A DNA stretch of 64,000 nt from Cyanobium sp. CH-040 (GTDB lineage: Bacteria > Cyanobacteriota > Cyanobacteriia > PCC-6307 > Cyanobiaceae). The translations under genes were made by a program, and so were the position numbers. The notes under the pieces are model-generated. The model was not told where the DNA came from. It was given only the letters and a program-made list of their open reading frames with translations, and made no database searches. Location: contig NZ_JAGQCJ010000015.1 of NCBI RefSeq assembly GCF_024346135.1, positions 1 to 64,000 on the forward strand. The letters are read 5' to 3'. Below, in pieces: positions 19,370 to 28,736 of the stretch; the stretch's first letter is position 1; every line of letters begins with the position of its first letter.

Positions 19370-20464
19370 ATGGACCCGCACCCCTCCAGCGCCGCCAGCC
19401 CCCCCGACGCCGCCAGCTCCCCCGACAGCGTCAACGGGCCTGGCCGCCTGGCCATCCCCGCCGCCGATGTCGGCCTCACCCTGCCGATTCCCGACCCCGC
19501 CGAATCGGCACGCCTGCTGGCCGGCACCGATGCCGGGCAAAGCGGCGCTGCGGGTCCCTTCCGCTCCGGCTTCGTGGCCCTGATCGGCCGCCCGAACGTG
19601 GGCAAGAGCACCCTGCTCAACCAGCTGGTGGGCCAGAAGGTGGCGATCACCTCGCCGGTGGCCCAGACCACCCGCCACCGCCTGCGCGCCATCCTCACCA
19701 CCCCCGCGGCCCAGCTGGTGCTGCTGGACACGCCCGGCATCCACAAGCCCCATCACCTGCTGGGTGAACGGCTGGTGAAGGCGGCCCGCAAGGCCATCGG
19801 CGACGTGGACCTGGTGCTACTGCTGGTGGACGGCAGCCAGAGCGCCGGCCGGGGCGACGGATTCATCGTCGACCTGCTGCGTCACTGCCGCCAGCCGGTG
19901 CACGTGGCCCTCAACAAGTGGGACCAGGTGGACCCGGAGCAGGCCGAGGAGCTGGCCGCCAGTTACCGGCAGATGCTGCTGGGCGACGGCGAGCAGCCGC
20001 CGCTGGCCTGGCCCCTGCACCGGCTGAGCGCCCTCACCGGCGAGGGCACCACCGGCCTGGTGGAGGCCCTGGCGGCCGACCTGCCGGAGGGCGGCCACCT
20101 CTATCCCCCCGACGCGGTGAGCGACCAGCCCGAGCAGCTGCTGATGGCGGAACTGATCCGCGAGCAGGTGCTCAGCCACACCCGCGAGGAGGTGCCCCAC
20201 TCGGTGGCGGTGCGCATCGAGCGGGTGGTGGACGACGGCCCGCGCACCGCCGTGCTGGCCACGGTGGTGGTGGAGCGCGCCAGCCAGAAGGGCATCCTGA
20301 TCGGCAAGGGCGGACGCATGCTGCGCACGATCGGCCAGGGCGCCCGCCTGCAGATGGAGAAGCTGGTGGGCGGTCCTGTCTATCTGGAGCTGTTCGTGAA
20401 GGTGTTGCCGGGCTGGCGGCGCAGCGCAGCCCGCCTGGCCGAGCTCGGCTATCGGGACGACTGA
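19370..20464 (+). CDS. era: GTPase Era
   Basis: Ras-like GTPase with a KH domain that helps mature 16S rRNA and assemble the 30S subunit. G1 is GRPNVGKSTLLN, G3 is DTPGIHKPHH and G4 is NKWDQVD; the C-terminal KH domain shows KGILIGKGGRMLRTIG and GPVYLELFVKVLPGWR. From ATG 19370 the protein is 364 residues, about 60 longer than usual, because of a Pro/Ala/Ser-rich N-terminal leader before FRSGFVALIGRPNVG. That leader is probably disordered; a later start is possible. Confidence 0.96.
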   Translation: MDPHPSSAASPPDAASSPDSVNGPGRLAIPAADVGLTLPIPDPAESARLLAGTDAGQSGAAGPFRSGFVALIGRPNVGKSTLLNQLVGQKVAITSPVAQTTRHRLRAILTTPAAQLVLLDTPGIHKPHHLLGERLVKAARKAIGDVDLVLLLVDGSQSAGRGDGFIVDLLRHCRQPVHVALNKWDQVDPEQAEELAASYRQMLLGDGEQPPLAWPLHRLSALTGEGTTGLVEALAADLPEGGHLYPPDAVSDQPEQLLMAELIREQVLSHTREEVPHSVAVRIERVVDDGPRTAVLATVVVERASQKGILIGKGGRMLRTIGQGARLQMEKLVGGPVYLELFVKVLPGWRRSAARLAELGYRDD

Positions 20465-20485
20465 GGCAGCTGAGAGAATCGGCCC

Positions 20486-21007
20486 ATGAGCCAGCCTCCC
20501 GATCCCGACAGCGCCTTGCCGCCCGAATCGCCCGCCTTCCCGCCCGAATCGATCGAGGCCTTTCTGCGCTTCTGCGCCGGCGAATGGATGAGCCTGCGCA
20601 GCCGTTTCGCGCTGGCGCAGTCCATGGACAACGCCGACGAAGGGGATGAGTGGCACACCAGTGAGCGGGGCGAACTGGTGGTGGCCTACCTGGAACCGGC
20701 GGCGGCCGACTCCCCGGGGGGTCTGCAGGTGGGGCCCAAGGGGGAGCCCTCCAGCCAACTCCTGTTCGCCGGCGACGGCAGCTTCCAGAGCGGCACAGGC
20801 CGCGGCACCTGGCAGCTCTGGCCCGATGGCAGTCTCGAGCTGGTGATCGCCGACGACAGGCGCGAACTGCGCGAGCGCATCTGGTTCACCAAGCCCAACC
20901 TGCGCCTGCGCTCGACGCTGGAGCACCGGGCCGACGGCAGCCCGGGCCGCGCCAGCTTCAGCTCCGAGATCCGCCGGGTGAGCCGGCAGGCTCCCGCCGA
21001 CGGCTGA
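20486..21007 (+). CDS. CpcS/CpeS-family phycobiliprotein lyase
   Basis: Likely attaches a bilin chromophore to a phycobiliprotein cysteine. The 173-residue protein has the lipocalin-like pattern of the family: IEAFLRFCAGEWMSLRSRF, a SERGEL turn, GTWQLWPDGSLEL and ERIWFTKPNLRLRST. The residues before IEAFL are a Pro-rich leader. The order era, lyase, trmD on one strand is compact (22 bp and 37 bp gaps). Substrate and attachment site cannot be told from sequence alone. Its presence means the organism makes phycobilisomes. Confidence 0.78.
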   Translation: MSQPPDPDSALPPESPAFPPESIEAFLRFCAGEWMSLRSRFALAQSMDNADEGDEWHTSERGELVVAYLEPAAADSPGGLQVGPKGEPSSQLLFAGDGSFQSGTGRGTWQLWPDGSLELVIADDRRELRERIWFTKPNLRLRSTLEHRADGSPGRASFSSEIRRVSRQAPADG

Positions 21008-21044
21008 GCCGGCGGCGACAGCCATGGGCCGCGATGCAACAGCC

Positions 21045-21764
21045 ATGCGCCTCGATGTGGTGACCCTGGCGCCTGAGGCCCTGCAGCCCCTGCTGGCGCT
21101 GGGGGTGATCGGCCGGGCGTTTCAGAGCGGCATCGCCGAGCTGCACACCCACAACCCGCGCGACTTCGCCACCGACCGCTACCGCAAGGTGGACGACGAG
21201 CCCTACGGCGGCGGCGCCGGCATGGTGCTCAAGCCCGAGCCGGTGTTCGCGGCGGTGGAGGCGATTCCGCTGCTGCCGCGGCGGAGGGTGCTGCTGATGA
21301 GCCCCCAGGGGCGGCCGCTGACCCAGCCCGACCTGCGCCGCTGGGCCGACGGCTACGAGCAGCTGGTGCTGCTCTGCGGGCATTACGAGGGCTTCGACGA
21401 GCGCATCCGCAGCCTCGCCGACGAGGAGGTGTCGATCGGCGATTTCGTGCTCACCGGCGGTGAGCTGCCGGCGGCGGTGGTGATCAACGGGGTGGTGCGG
21501 CTGCTGCCCGGCACCGTGGGCACCGCCGCCAGCCTGGAGGACGAGAGCCACAGCGGGCTGCTGCTCGAGCATCCCCACTACACCCGGCCGGCGGAGTTCC
21601 GGGGCATGACCGTGCCGGAGGTGCTGCGCAGCGGCGACCACGGCGCCATCGCCCGCTGGCGCCTGGAGCAGCAGCAGCAGCGCACCCGCGAGCGGCGGCC
21701 CGATCTGTTCGCGCGCTGGCAGGCCAGCCAGCAGACCCCGGAGGAGCAGCAGAGGAAGCCCTAG
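21045..21764 (+). CDS. trmD: tRNA (guanine-37-N1)-methyltransferase
   Basis: SPOUT-family enzyme that methylates G37 of tRNAs to prevent frameshifting. Shows MRLDVVTLAPEAL, RKVDDEPYGGGAGMVLKPEP, LLCGHYEGFDERIR and the trefoil-knot region IGDFVLTGGELPAAVVING. The 239-residue form from ATG 21045 matches the family N-terminus; the upstream ATG at 21024 adds seven residues. It meets the stomatin-like gene tail to tail. Confidence 0.97.
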   Translation: MRLDVVTLAPEALQPLLALGVIGRAFQSGIAELHTHNPRDFATDRYRKVDDEPYGGGAGMVLKPEPVFAAVEAIPLLPRRRVLLMSPQGRPLTQPDLRRWADGYEQLVLLCGHYEGFDERIRSLADEEVSIGDFVLTGGELPAAVVINGVVRLLPGTVGTAASLEDESHSGLLLEHPHYTRPAEFRGMTVPEVLRSGDHGAIARWRLEQQQQRTRERRPDLFARWQASQQTPEEQQRKP

Positions 21765-21787
21765 AAGCGACCCGCGACCGCGGCCCC

Positions 21788-22720
21788 TCAGCCCTTTGGA
21801 GGCGTCTGCTGGGGTCCCGCCTGCACACCGCGCAGGGCCGCCAGCAGGCTGGCCGGGCTCTGGGGATCCACCATCAGCACGCTGCCGCCGGGGGCTCCGG
21901 CCATCGCCTCACCCATCGCCATCCAGTCGCGGGCCAGCAGCAGCCGGATCGCCTCGGAGGTCTCGGGGTTGGCCTGCATCGCCTCGGCCAGCCGGGTGGC
22001 GGCCTCGGCGCGGGCCTGGGCCAGCAGGGTCTGCTGCTGGGCCTGGGCCTGGGCCTCGAGCACGAGCGCCTCCTGCTTGGCCTTGGCATCGAGCACCAGG
22101 GCCTCGGCCCGGCCGCGGGCGGCGTTGAGCTGGGATTCCTTCTCTCCCTCGGAGCGCAGGATCGCCGCGCGCTTCTGACGCTCAGCGGTCATCTGCTGCT
22201 CCATCGCCTGCTGCACCCCCGGCGACGGGTGGATGTCGCGCAGCTCCACCCGGGTCACCTTCACCCCCCAGGGGTCGGTGGCCTGATCGAGCTCGCGCAG
22301 CAGCACCTCGTTCACCTCGCTGCGGGTGGTGAAGGTCTGGTCGAGGTCGAGCTTGCCCATCTCGGCGCGGATCTGGGTGAGCACCAGGTTCACCATCGCC
22401 GCCTGCAGGTTGTCCACGCCGTAGTAGGCGCGAGCGTGCTCGAGCAGCTGCCAGTACACCACCGCATCCACCTCGATCGCCACGTTGTCGCGGGTGATGC
22501 ACTGCTGGGGCGGGATGTCGAGCACCCGCTCCTTGAGCGATTCATGGCTCACCACCTTCTCCACCACCGGCAGCACGAAGGAGAGCCCGGGCTGCAGCTG
22601 GCGGTCGTACTTGCCCAGGCGCTCCACCAGCCGCGACTGGCCGCCGCTGGTCACCTTGACGCTGTTGATGCCCAGGAACGCCAGCACCACCAGGGCGGGC
22701 ACACCGAAGAGGGGATCCAT
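21788..22720 (-). CDS. SPFH-domain membrane protein, stomatin/QmcA-like
   Basis: Membrane-anchored scaffolding protein. An N-terminal hydrophobic segment (FGVPALVVLAFLGIN) is followed by an SPFH domain (GGQSRLVERLGKYDRQLQPGL, TRDNVAIEVDAVVYW, TFTTRSEVNE) and an Ala/Gln/Glu-rich coiled coil from about residue 180 to 270. The length is 310 residues from ATG 22720. It is divergent from an NfeD-like gene, the classic partner of stomatins, so the two probably form a membrane-domain or protease-associated pair. Confidence 0.93.
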   Translation of the reverse strand: MDPLFGVPALVVLAFLGINSVKVTSGGQSRLVERLGKYDRQLQPGLSFVLPVVEKVVSHESLKERVLDIPPQQCITRDNVAIEVDAVVYWQLLEHARAYYGVDNLQAAMVNLVLTQIRAEMGKLDLDQTFTTRSEVNEVLLRELDQATDPWGVKVTRVELRDIHPSPGVQQAMEQQMTAERQKRAAILRSEGEKESQLNAARGRAEALVLDAKAKQEALVLEAQAQAQQQTLLAQARAEAATRLAEAMQANPETSEAIRLLLARDWMAMGEAMAGAPGGSVLMVDPQSPASLLAALRGVQAGPQQTPPKG

Positions 22721-22813
22721 GGGCAGCAGCGGCCAGCGCAGGGCCGGATTCGACGGCACCCGTCAGGCTAGGCAGCATGGAGGAGTCTCACCAGGAGCAG
22801 CGCTCCTGCGGTC

Positions 22814-23260
22814 ATGGCTGTCGCTGCGCTGATCTGGCTGGGAGTGGGGCTGACGCTGCTGCTGCTCGAAGGGCTGGGGGCGGAATTCGAGGGCCTGCTG
22901 GCCGGCGCCCTGGCCGCCCTGGCGGTGTCGCTGACGATCGCCCTGCTGCCCCTGCCTCCGGCCGGCCAGCTGCTGCTCTTCGCCCTGCTCACCGGGGGGC
23001 TGCTGCTGGGGCTGCAGCGCTGGTCCCAGCGGCGCCGGGAGCGGGCCATCCCGCTGCCCCACGCCGCCGATCAGGCCCAGGTGCTGAGCGGCTTCGAGGC
23101 CGACGGCGAGGGACGGGTGCTCTGGCAGGGCCAGAGCTGGGCGGCCACCAACCTGGAGCCAGGGCGGCAGCTGCTGCCCGGCCAGGCGGTGATGGTGATG
23201 GGCCGCGAGGGCACCCACCTGCAGGTGGTACCGCGCGGGGAGGCGGATGGCAGCCGGTGA
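22814..23260 (+). CDS. NfeD-like membrane protein
   Basis: The 148-residue protein has two or three transmembrane segments (residues about 3-75: [50 protein letters not shown]) and a C-terminal OB-like domain of about 60 residues with [14 protein letters not shown] and [11 protein letters not shown]. This matches short NfeD proteins, partners of SPFH/stomatin proteins, and it is divergent from such a gene. The next gene, ispF, starts 37 bp downstream. Confidence 0.88.
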   Translation: MAVAALIWLGVGLTLLLLEGLGAEFEGLLAGALAALAVSLTIALLPLPPAGQLLLFALLTGGLLLGLQRWSQRRRERAIPLPHAADQAQVLSGFEADGEGRVLWQGQSWAATNLEPGRQLLPGQAVMVMGREGTHLQVVPRGEADGSR

Positions 23261-23297
23261 AAGACTCACCGGGCAGCAGCGATCACCCGCCCAGGCC

Positions 23298-23783
23298 ATG
23301 CAGCTCCGGATCGGCAACGGCTACGACATCCACCGCCTGGTGCCGGGGCGACCCCTGATCCTGGGGGGCCAGCGGCTCGAGCACCCGACCGGCCTCGGCC
23401 TCGATGGCCACAGCGACGCCGATGTGCTGGTGCACGCGATCATGGATGCCCTGCTTGGGGCGCTGTCGCTGGGGGACATCGGCCGCCATTTCCCCCCTGA
23501 GGATCCCCGCTGGAAGGGTGCCGACAGCCTGGAGCTGCTGGAGCAGGTGGTGGCCCTGGTGCGCGAGCAGGGCTGGAGCGTGGGCAACGTGGATGCGGTG
23601 GTGGTGGCCGAGCGTCCCCGGCTGCGCCCCCACATCGAGGCGATGCGCGCGGCCATCGCCCGGCGCATGGGGCTGAGCCCCGAGCAGGTGGGCGTCAAGG
23701 CCACCACCAATGAGCGCCTCGGCCCCACCGGCCGTGAGGAGGGCATCGCCTGCCATGCGGTGGCCCTGCTGCTGCAGCCATGA
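23298..23783 (+). CDS. ispF: 2-C-methyl-D-erythritol 2,4-cyclodiphosphate synthase
   Basis: MEP-pathway enzyme that cyclises CDP-ME 2-phosphate. Zn ligands are visible in GYDIHRL (Asp, His) and DVLVHAIMD (His), along with [18 protein letters not shown] and the C-terminal [21 protein letters not shown]. The 161-residue length is standard. The start is ATG 23298, because the upstream in-frame codons belong to the nfeD region. The stop overlaps the next gene's start (ATGA). Confidence 0.97.
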   Translation: MQLRIGNGYDIHRLVPGRPLILGGQRLEHPTGLGLDGHSDADVLVHAIMDALLGALSLGDIGRHFPPEDPRWKGADSLELLEQVVALVREQGWSVGNVDAVVVAERPRLRPHIEAMRAAIARRMGLSPEQVGVKATTNERLGPTGREEGIACHAVALLLQP

Positions 23784-24391
23784 CGGCGACACCCAGCCGG
23801 GCTGCGGAGCCGTCCCGCGGCCGCGCCCAGCCCCAGAGCCGCAGCGCCCGCGCCAGGATGCTGGCCTGGGTTCTGGCCCTGCTCACCGTTCTGGTCCCGC
23901 TCGGCGGCCAGCCGGCCTACGCCCTGCCAGCCTCCCCTGCCCGGGCCATGCCAGCTTCCCCTCAGCAAGCCAACCCCCATCCAGACAGCCCCCATCCAGA
24001 CAGTCCCCGGGCAGAACGTCCCAAGCCAGAACGTCCCAAGCCAGCACGTCCGGAGCCAGCCAAACCTGACCCGACGGCGGTGGTGGAACAGCTGCGCCTG
24101 CGGGTGCCGGCGGCCGAGCGGGAGGCCTGGCTGGAGGCCGAACGCGGCAGCTGGGGGCCCTGGCTGGCGCGACAGGATGGCTTTCTGGGACGGGAGCTCT
24201 ACTGGGATCCCAGACGCGAGCAGGCCACCCTGCTGATCCGCTGGGCCAGCCGCGCCCAGTGGCAGGCCATCCCCGGCGGTGAACTGGCGGCGGTGCAGGA
24301 GCGCTTCGAGCACATCGCCCGGCAGGCCACCGGCCACAGCCGGGGCAACCCCTTTCCGCTGGTGTTCGAAGGCGAGCTGGAGCCCCAGTGA
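23780..24391 (+). CDS. Secreted TIGR03792-type protein with Pro-rich linker
   Basis: The 203-residue protein begins with about 25 basic residues, then a hydrophobic signal segment ([17 protein letters not shown]) and a YALPAS cleavage-like site. Residues about 60-98 form a Pro/Lys/Glu linker built from short repeats ([20 protein letters not shown]). The C-terminal 100 residues ([45 protein letters not shown]) resemble the cyanobacterial TIGR03792 family, an ABM-like fold of unknown function. ATGA overlap with ispF and GTGA overlap with larB suggest coupled translation. Confidence 0.8.
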   Translation: MTATPSRAAEPSRGRAQPQSRSARARMLAWVLALLTVLVPLGGQPAYALPASPARAMPASPQQANPHPDSPHPDSPRAERPKPERPKPARPEPAKPDPTAVVEQLRLRVPAAEREAWLEAERGSWGPWLARQDGFLGRELYWDPRREQATLLIRWASRAQWQAIPGGELAAVQERFEHIARQATGHSRGNPFPLVFEGELEPQ

Positions 24392-25110
24392 GCAGCGGCG
24401 ACACTCCTGAACACAGGCTCACTCCTGAACACAGGCTCGATCTGCAGCGCCGGGGGCGGCTGGGCATGGTGGAGGCCGTGTGGGGCGAGCACAAGAGCGC
24501 CGAGCAGATCGCCGCCATCGCCCGCACCCTGGAGGCCGCCGGGGAGATCGTGCTCGCCACCCGGGTGAGCGCGGAGAAGGCCGCGGCCGTGCAGGCCCTG
24601 CTGGCCGCGACGCCGGAGCAGCCACAAGCCCTCCGCTACCACCCCGAAGCCCGCTGTCTCACCAGCGGACGACTGCCGGATCCGATGCCGGAGCGGGGAC
24701 GGGTGACGGTGCTGGCGGGCGGCACCAGCGATCTGGCGGTGGCGGCCGAGGCCCGGCTGGCGCTTGGCTGCCATGGCCTGCAGGCGGACCTGCTGCTGGA
24801 TGTGGGCGTGGCGGGGCTGCACCGGTTGCTGGACCGCCTGGACACCCTGGCCGAGGCCGACGTGCTGATCGCCTGCGCAGGCATGGAAGGGGCCCTGCCG
24901 ACCGTGCTGGCGGGCCTGCTGCCCCAGCCGGTGATCGGCGTTCCGGTGAGCGTGGGCTACGGCGTGAGCGCCGGCGGGCTGGCCGCCCTGCACGGCATGC
25001 TCGCCAGCTGCGCCCCTGGCCTGAGCGTGGTGAACGTGGACAACGGCTACGGCGCCGCGATGGCCGCCCTGCGCATCCTCAGACGTGACGCAGGTCGGGA
25101 TAGGCGGTGA
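24388..25110 (+). CDS. larB: LarB-type nickel pincer cofactor synthesis protein
   Basis: LarB carboxylates and hydrolyses nicotinic acid adenine dinucleotide as the first step of nickel-pincer nucleotide synthesis. The PurE-like C-terminal domain is clear: VTVLAGGTSDLAVAAEA, VGVAGLHRLL, ACAGMEGALPTVLAGL, VIGVPVSVGYG and VVNVDNGYGAA. The start is GTG 24388. The N-terminus includes an 18-bp tandem duplication encoding HRLTPE twice. LarC and LarE are not in the window. The 3' end overlaps the convergent DUF1517 gene by 32 bp. Confidence 0.88.
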   Translation: MSSGDTPEHRLTPEHRLDLQRRGRLGMVEAVWGEHKSAEQIAAIARTLEAAGEIVLATRVSAEKAAAVQALLAATPEQPQALRYHPEARCLTSGRLPDPMPERGRVTVLAGGTSDLAVAAEARLALGCHGLQADLLLDVGVAGLHRLLDRLDTLAEADVLIACAGMEGALPTVLAGLLPQPVIGVPVSVGYGVSAGGLAALHGMLASCAPGLSVVNVDNGYGAAMAALRILRRDAGRDRR

Positions 25111-26047
25111 GCAGCTGCTCGGTGGTGAAGCTCTCACCGGCGCCATCGGGCTGCCAGATCACCTCCAGAGCCAGCAGATCGGCGGACGTCACCGAGCCCA
25201 GGGCCTGCAGCGAGCTGCGCAGCTGCTCGGCGTTGTCGGCACCGCGCAGGCTGATCGGCCGGCGGCTGGCCACCAGCAGGGTCACGGCGATGAAGTCGCT
25301 GGCCGCATCGCTTTCACCCACGGAGGCCCCGTCCAGCTGGGTGCGGCGCCCCGCCACGTTGGTGGTGAGTTCGCGGTCGAGCTTGCTGCGCTCGGCCATC
25401 GACAGGCGGTTGAAGGTGGCCTCGGCGCTGGCGAAGGGCACCTGGCCCACCTCGGCGCCGGCGTAGACCCAGAGATCGGGGTGGCGCAGCAGCGCCAGGG
25501 TGGTTTCCTGCAGCACCGTCTGCAGACCGGCATTGGTGCTGGTGTCGGCGGTGCCGGCCAGCCGGCGCAGGTCGGCCTGGAGCTGGCGGGCCGAGGCCAG
25601 CAGCCCTACCTGCAGCTGGGCGATGCTCACCGGACCATCCGCCCGCGGAGCCAGGGACCCGGGTGCCGCGCCCCCCATGGCCGGGCCGCCGCCGCCACGC
25701 ACGGCGTTGGCGATCAGGCCCACCACCGCCATCAGCACCAGGAAGCCGAACAGGCCGCCGCCGCCGAAGCCGAAGATCGGGATCAGGAAGGGGAAGCCGA
25801 TGCCGCCGCCACCGATGCCGCCGCCGTAGCCCCCGCCGTAGCCGCCGCGCAGGCCGCCACCGCCGCCGTAGCTGCGCGGCATCGAGGGAGCCGAGCGGAA
25901 GCTGCCGCCGCCGATGCGGCCGCCACTGGCGGCCCAGGAGGCCTGGGGGTGCACCAGCAGCAGGCCCAGCACCAGGGCCGGCAGAGCCAGCCAGGCGAAG
26001 AGCCGGCGAAGGCGAAGGCCCCGGCTGGTGGAGTGGGAGGAAGGCAT
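25079..26047 (-). CDS. Membrane protein with DUF1517 domain
   Basis: The 322-residue protein opens with a signal-like hydrophobic segment (LALPALVLGLLLVHPQASWA). A Gly-rich low-complexity stretch of about 60 residues (SYGGGGG, GGYGGG, GGGIGG) and a transmembrane segment (GLFGFLVLMAVVGLIANAV) follow. The C-terminal DUF1517 domain has STNAGLQTVLQETTLALLRHPDLWVYAG and ERSKLDRELTTNV. DUF1517 is found in cyanobacteria and plastids, with no established role. I use the ATG at 26047 rather than an upstream TTG. Confidence 0.88.
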   Translation of the reverse strand: MPSSHSTSRGLRLRRLFAWLALPALVLGLLLVHPQASWAASGGRIGGGSFRSAPSMPRSYGGGGGLRGGYGGGYGGGIGGGGIGFPFLIPIFGFGGGGLFGFLVLMAVVGLIANAVRGGGGPAMGGAAPGSLAPRADGPVSIAQLQVGLLASARQLQADLRRLAGTADTSTNAGLQTVLQETTLALLRHPDLWVYAGAEVGQVPFASAEATFNRLSMAERSKLDRELTTNVAGRRTQLDGASVGESDAASDFIAVTLLVASRRPISLRGADNAEQLRSSLQALGSVTSADLLALEVIWQPDGAGESFTTEQLLTAYPDLRHV

Positions 26048-26095
26048 GGGCAAACCCGAGGGTGTCGGGGCCAGGTCGTAGCCCCGGAATGGAAT

Positions 26096-26299
26096 CTAGG
26101 AACCGCCCCCCACGATGGTGACCACCTCCAGCACGTCGGATTCCTGCACCGTCTGCACCCCCCAGCGGCTGCGGGGCAGGATCTCGCCGTTGAATTCCAC
26201 CACCACCAGCTCGGGCCGGTAGCCCAGCTCCTGCAGCACCTCGGGCAGCGTCAGCCCGGAGGGGCAGCGGCGCTGTTCACCGTTCACCTGCAGCGCCAT
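26096..26299 (-). CDS. thiS: Thiamine biosynthesis sulfur carrier ThiS
   Basis: Ubiquitin-like carrier that delivers sulfur as a C-terminal thiocarboxylate for thiazole formation. The 67-residue protein ends in VVTIVGGGS, with the functional GG, and shows QVNGEQRRCPSGLTLPEVL and VVVEFNGEILPRS. A longer in-frame GTG start at 26407 would add a 36-residue Pro/Gly-rich leader foreign to the family, so I take the internal ATG. It lies downstream of thiE on the same strand and probably shares its transcript. Confidence 0.9.
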   Translation of the reverse strand: MALQVNGEQRRCPSGLTLPEVLQELGYRPELVVVEFNGEILPRSRWGVQTVQESDVLEVVTIVGGGS

Positions 26300-26437
26300 C
26301 GTCGGGCCGGGGCGGTCACCGGGCTGGGCGGCGGCGGGCACGATCGGCTCAGGTGAGATGTGGCCATGCTCGGGGATCGGGCCGCCCGCTGGCCAGTCCT
26401 GCGCCACGCCCCATCGACCGCCCCGCGCGGCGGCGGC

Positions 26438-27556
26438 TCAGTGCTCCCGCTCCAGAGCGGCCAGCAGCTCGCGGCTGGCGGCCGCCGGGTCGGCGGCCTC
26501 GGTGATCGCCCGCACCACCGCCACCCGCTCGGCGCCGGCCTGCCGCAGCGCCGGCACCCCGGCAGCCGTGATCCCGCCGATGGCGAAGCAGGGAATGGCA
26601 GAGGCGGCGGCGGCTTCGCGCACATAGGCCAGCCCCACCGGCTCCCGGCCGGGCTTGGTGGGCGTGGCGTTCACCGGGCCCACCCCCGCGTAGTCGCAGC
26701 CGTCGGCAACCGCCTGGTGCAGCTGCTCGATGGCGTGGGTGCTGCGGCCGATCAGGCGCTCCGGCCCCAGCAGCCGCCGGGCCACCGCCGGCGGCAGATC
26801 GCCCTGGCCCAGATGCACGCCGTCGGCGTCCACCGCCAGGGCCAGATCGATGCGGTCGTTGACGATGAACAGGGCCCCATGGCGCGCGCAGAGCTGGCGC
26901 AGGGCACGGGCCTGCTGCAGCCGGACGCCGTCAGTGAGGGGACTGCCGTCGTCGCCGACGCTGCCCTCCTTGGCCCGGTACTGCACCAGCCGCACTCCAC
27001 CGGCGAGGGCGGCGGCCACCACGGGCTCCAGGCCGGGCACCGGGCTGGTCACCAGATACAGATGGCAGTCCAGCAGCTGCCGCCGCCGCTGCCCGCCCGC
27101 CCCGTCCCGGGCCAGCAGCTCCACCTCCAGGTCGTAGAGCCGGTAGCGGATGGCGGCGGCCTCGGCCGCCAGCTGCGGATCCACGGACCGCCCGAATTCC
27201 TCCAGCACGCGCAGGGCCTCCTGCACCCGGGCGGCATTGGCCGCCACCACCGCCCGGGGCTGCTGTCGCTCCGCCTGGGCGGGGTGGCCCAGACCGGCCG
27301 CCGGATCGGTGGCGGTGTGCCGGGCGCGCTTGTAGGCGTCGCGGTGCAGGCGCCCCAGCCGCTGGCGCAGGTCCTTGGTGCGGGCCACCAGATCGGAGCG
27401 CTCGAGGCCGAAGCGGGCCCAGTCCTCCAGCACCCGCAGGCCCTCCCGGGCCCGGTCGAGGTTGGCGTCCAGCAACCGGTGCACCGCGGCCAGCTCCGCC
27501 GGCGCCGCCCCGGAGGGAGCCCCGGCCGGGCGCGAAGGAGTGTCGGACGTGACCAT
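26438..27556 (-). CDS. thiE: Thiamine-phosphate synthase with N-terminal extension
   Basis: Couples HMP-PP and thiazole phosphate to thiamine phosphate. The C-terminal TIM-barrel (from about residue 170) has [65 protein letters not shown] and [12 protein letters not shown]. The N-terminal 160 residues ([37 protein letters not shown]) are the helical extension seen in cyanobacterial ThiE proteins. The start is ATG 27556, giving 372 residues. It lies upstream of thiS. Confidence 0.95.
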   Translation of the reverse strand: MVTSDTPSRPAGAPSGAAPAELAAVHRLLDANLDRAREGLRVLEDWARFGLERSDLVARTKDLRQRLGRLHRDAYKRARHTATDPAAGLGHPAQAERQQPRAVVAANAARVQEALRVLEEFGRSVDPQLAAEAAAIRYRLYDLEVELLARDGAGGQRRRQLLDCHLYLVTSPVPGLEPVVAAALAGGVRLVQYRAKEGSVGDDGSPLTDGVRLQQARALRQLCARHGALFIVNDRIDLALAVDADGVHLGQGDLPPAVARRLLGPERLIGRSTHAIEQLHQAVADGCDYAGVGPVNATPTKPGREPVGLAYVREAAAASAIPCFAIGGITAAGVPALRQAGAERVAVVRAITEAADPAAASRELLAALEREH

Positions 27557-27620
27557 GGCGACGGGCGGTGGCTGGGTAATTTGGCTGCACCGACATGCTG
27601 CCGGCCGGCAGATCCTCACG

Positions 27621-27749
27621 ATGGGCAGCGGCGTGGATCAGGGCGGGGGCGACAGGCCGATGCTGGTGCTCGTCTCAGGAATCCTGCTGCTGGGGGGCAT
27701 CGCCGCCTTCATCGTCTGGGGCCTCACCCACGCCTACCCCACGGCATAA
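27621..27749 (+). CDS. Small single-span membrane protein, unknown
   Basis: A 42-residue frame (29 residues if the second ATG at 27660 is used) with one clear transmembrane segment, [18 protein letters not shown], and a short THAYP tail. Size and shape recall the tiny subunits of photosystem or cytochrome b6f complexes, but I do not recognise it as any of them. The gene is convergent with ribF and overlaps its 3' end by 75 bp. It lies 64 bp from the divergent thiE start. Confidence 0.55.
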   Translation: MGSGVDQGGGDRPMLVLVSGILLLGGIAAFIVWGLTHAYPTA

Positions 27750-28661
27750 CAGCCGGGCCCGTTCGGCATCGGCGGCGATCTGGGCGCTGAGCGCCTCCAG
27801 GTCCTCGAAGCGCTGCTGCCGGCGCAGCAGCGCCAGCGGCTCCACCTTCAGCTCGCGGCCCACCAGCTCGAGGCGGCGGTCGAGGAGGTGCACCTCCACC
27901 GCCGAGGGGGCCGCGGGATCCACCGTGGGCTGGGGCCCCAGGTTCATCACCGCCGGCATCCAGCCGCCCTCCCCGCCGGCCCCGCGCTGCAGCTGCGCCC
28001 GGGCGGCGTACACCCCCTCCAGCGGCAGGAACTTGCGCCCGTCCACCTGCAGGTTGGCGGTGGGCCAGCCCAGCGTTCGCCCCAGCCCCCGGCCGCGCAC
28101 CACCACCCCGCGGAAGCGGTAGGGGCGCTCCAGCAGCCGGCGGGCCTCGGCGATGTCGCCGGCGGCGAGGGCCCGGCGGATGCGGCTGCTGCTCACCCGC
28201 TCCGCGCCGTCCCAGAGCATCGGCAGCACGGTCACCGCGATGCCCCGGCGGCTGCCGATGGCCTGCAGGTCGCGGGCATCGCCGCAGCGGCCGGCCCCGA
28301 AGCGGAAGTTGTCGCCCACGGCGATGCGGCGGGCGTCGAGCTGACCCACCAGCACCTGATCCACGAAGGCCTCGGGCTCGAGGGCGGCCAGCTGGCGGTC
28401 GAACGGCACCAGCACCAGCTGCGCGATGCCGAGCGGCTCCAGCAGCTCCAGCTTCTCCGAGGGCAGGTCGAGGCGCAGGCGGGGTTCGCCGTGGAGCACC
28501 TCCCGGGGATGGGGCCAGAAGCTCACCACCGTGGGCACGCCCGCGCCGGCGGCGGTGACGGCGGCGATCACGCGGCGGTGGCCGCGGTGCAGCCCGTCGA
28601 AGCTGCCCAGGGCGATGGCGGTGGGACGGCTGGCCTGCCGGGGTGTCTGCAGGGGAATCAA
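27675..28661 (-). CDS. ribF: Bifunctional riboflavin kinase/FAD synthetase
   Basis: Makes FMN and FAD. The N-terminal nucleotidyltransferase domain has [25 protein letters not shown] and [11 protein letters not shown]. The C-terminal kinase domain has [42 protein letters not shown] and VEVHLLD. No ATG precedes the conserved start; TTG 28661 gives [19 protein letters not shown] and 328 residues. The last 25 or so residues are non-conserved and overlap the small convergent membrane-protein gene. Confidence 0.94.
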   Translation of the reverse strand: MIPLQTPRQASRPTAIALGSFDGLHRGHRRVIAAVTAAGAGVPTVVSFWPHPREVLHGEPRLRLDLPSEKLELLEPLGIAQLVLVPFDRQLAALEPEAFVDQVLVGQLDARRIAVGDNFRFGAGRCGDARDLQAIGSRRGIAVTVLPMLWDGAERVSSSRIRRALAAGDIAEARRLLERPYRFRGVVVRGRGLGRTLGWPTANLQVDGRKFLPLEGVYAARAQLQRGAGGEGGWMPAVMNLGPQPTVDPAAPSAVEVHLLDRRLELVGRELKVEPLALLRRQQRFEDLEALSAQIAADAERARLLCRGVGVGEAPDDEGGDAPQQQDS

Positions 28662-28736
28662 CGCGACAGTTCCCGAAGCCTCGGCATGCCCGGGCGATCT
28701 TCCCATGGCAGCTTGGGGGCATCCCTGCGCCCGCCC

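Noticed and set aside
26438-27621. TPP riboswitch near thiE
   Set aside because: The 64-bp gap upstream of the thiE start is too short and lacks the conserved CUGAGA and thi-box elements.
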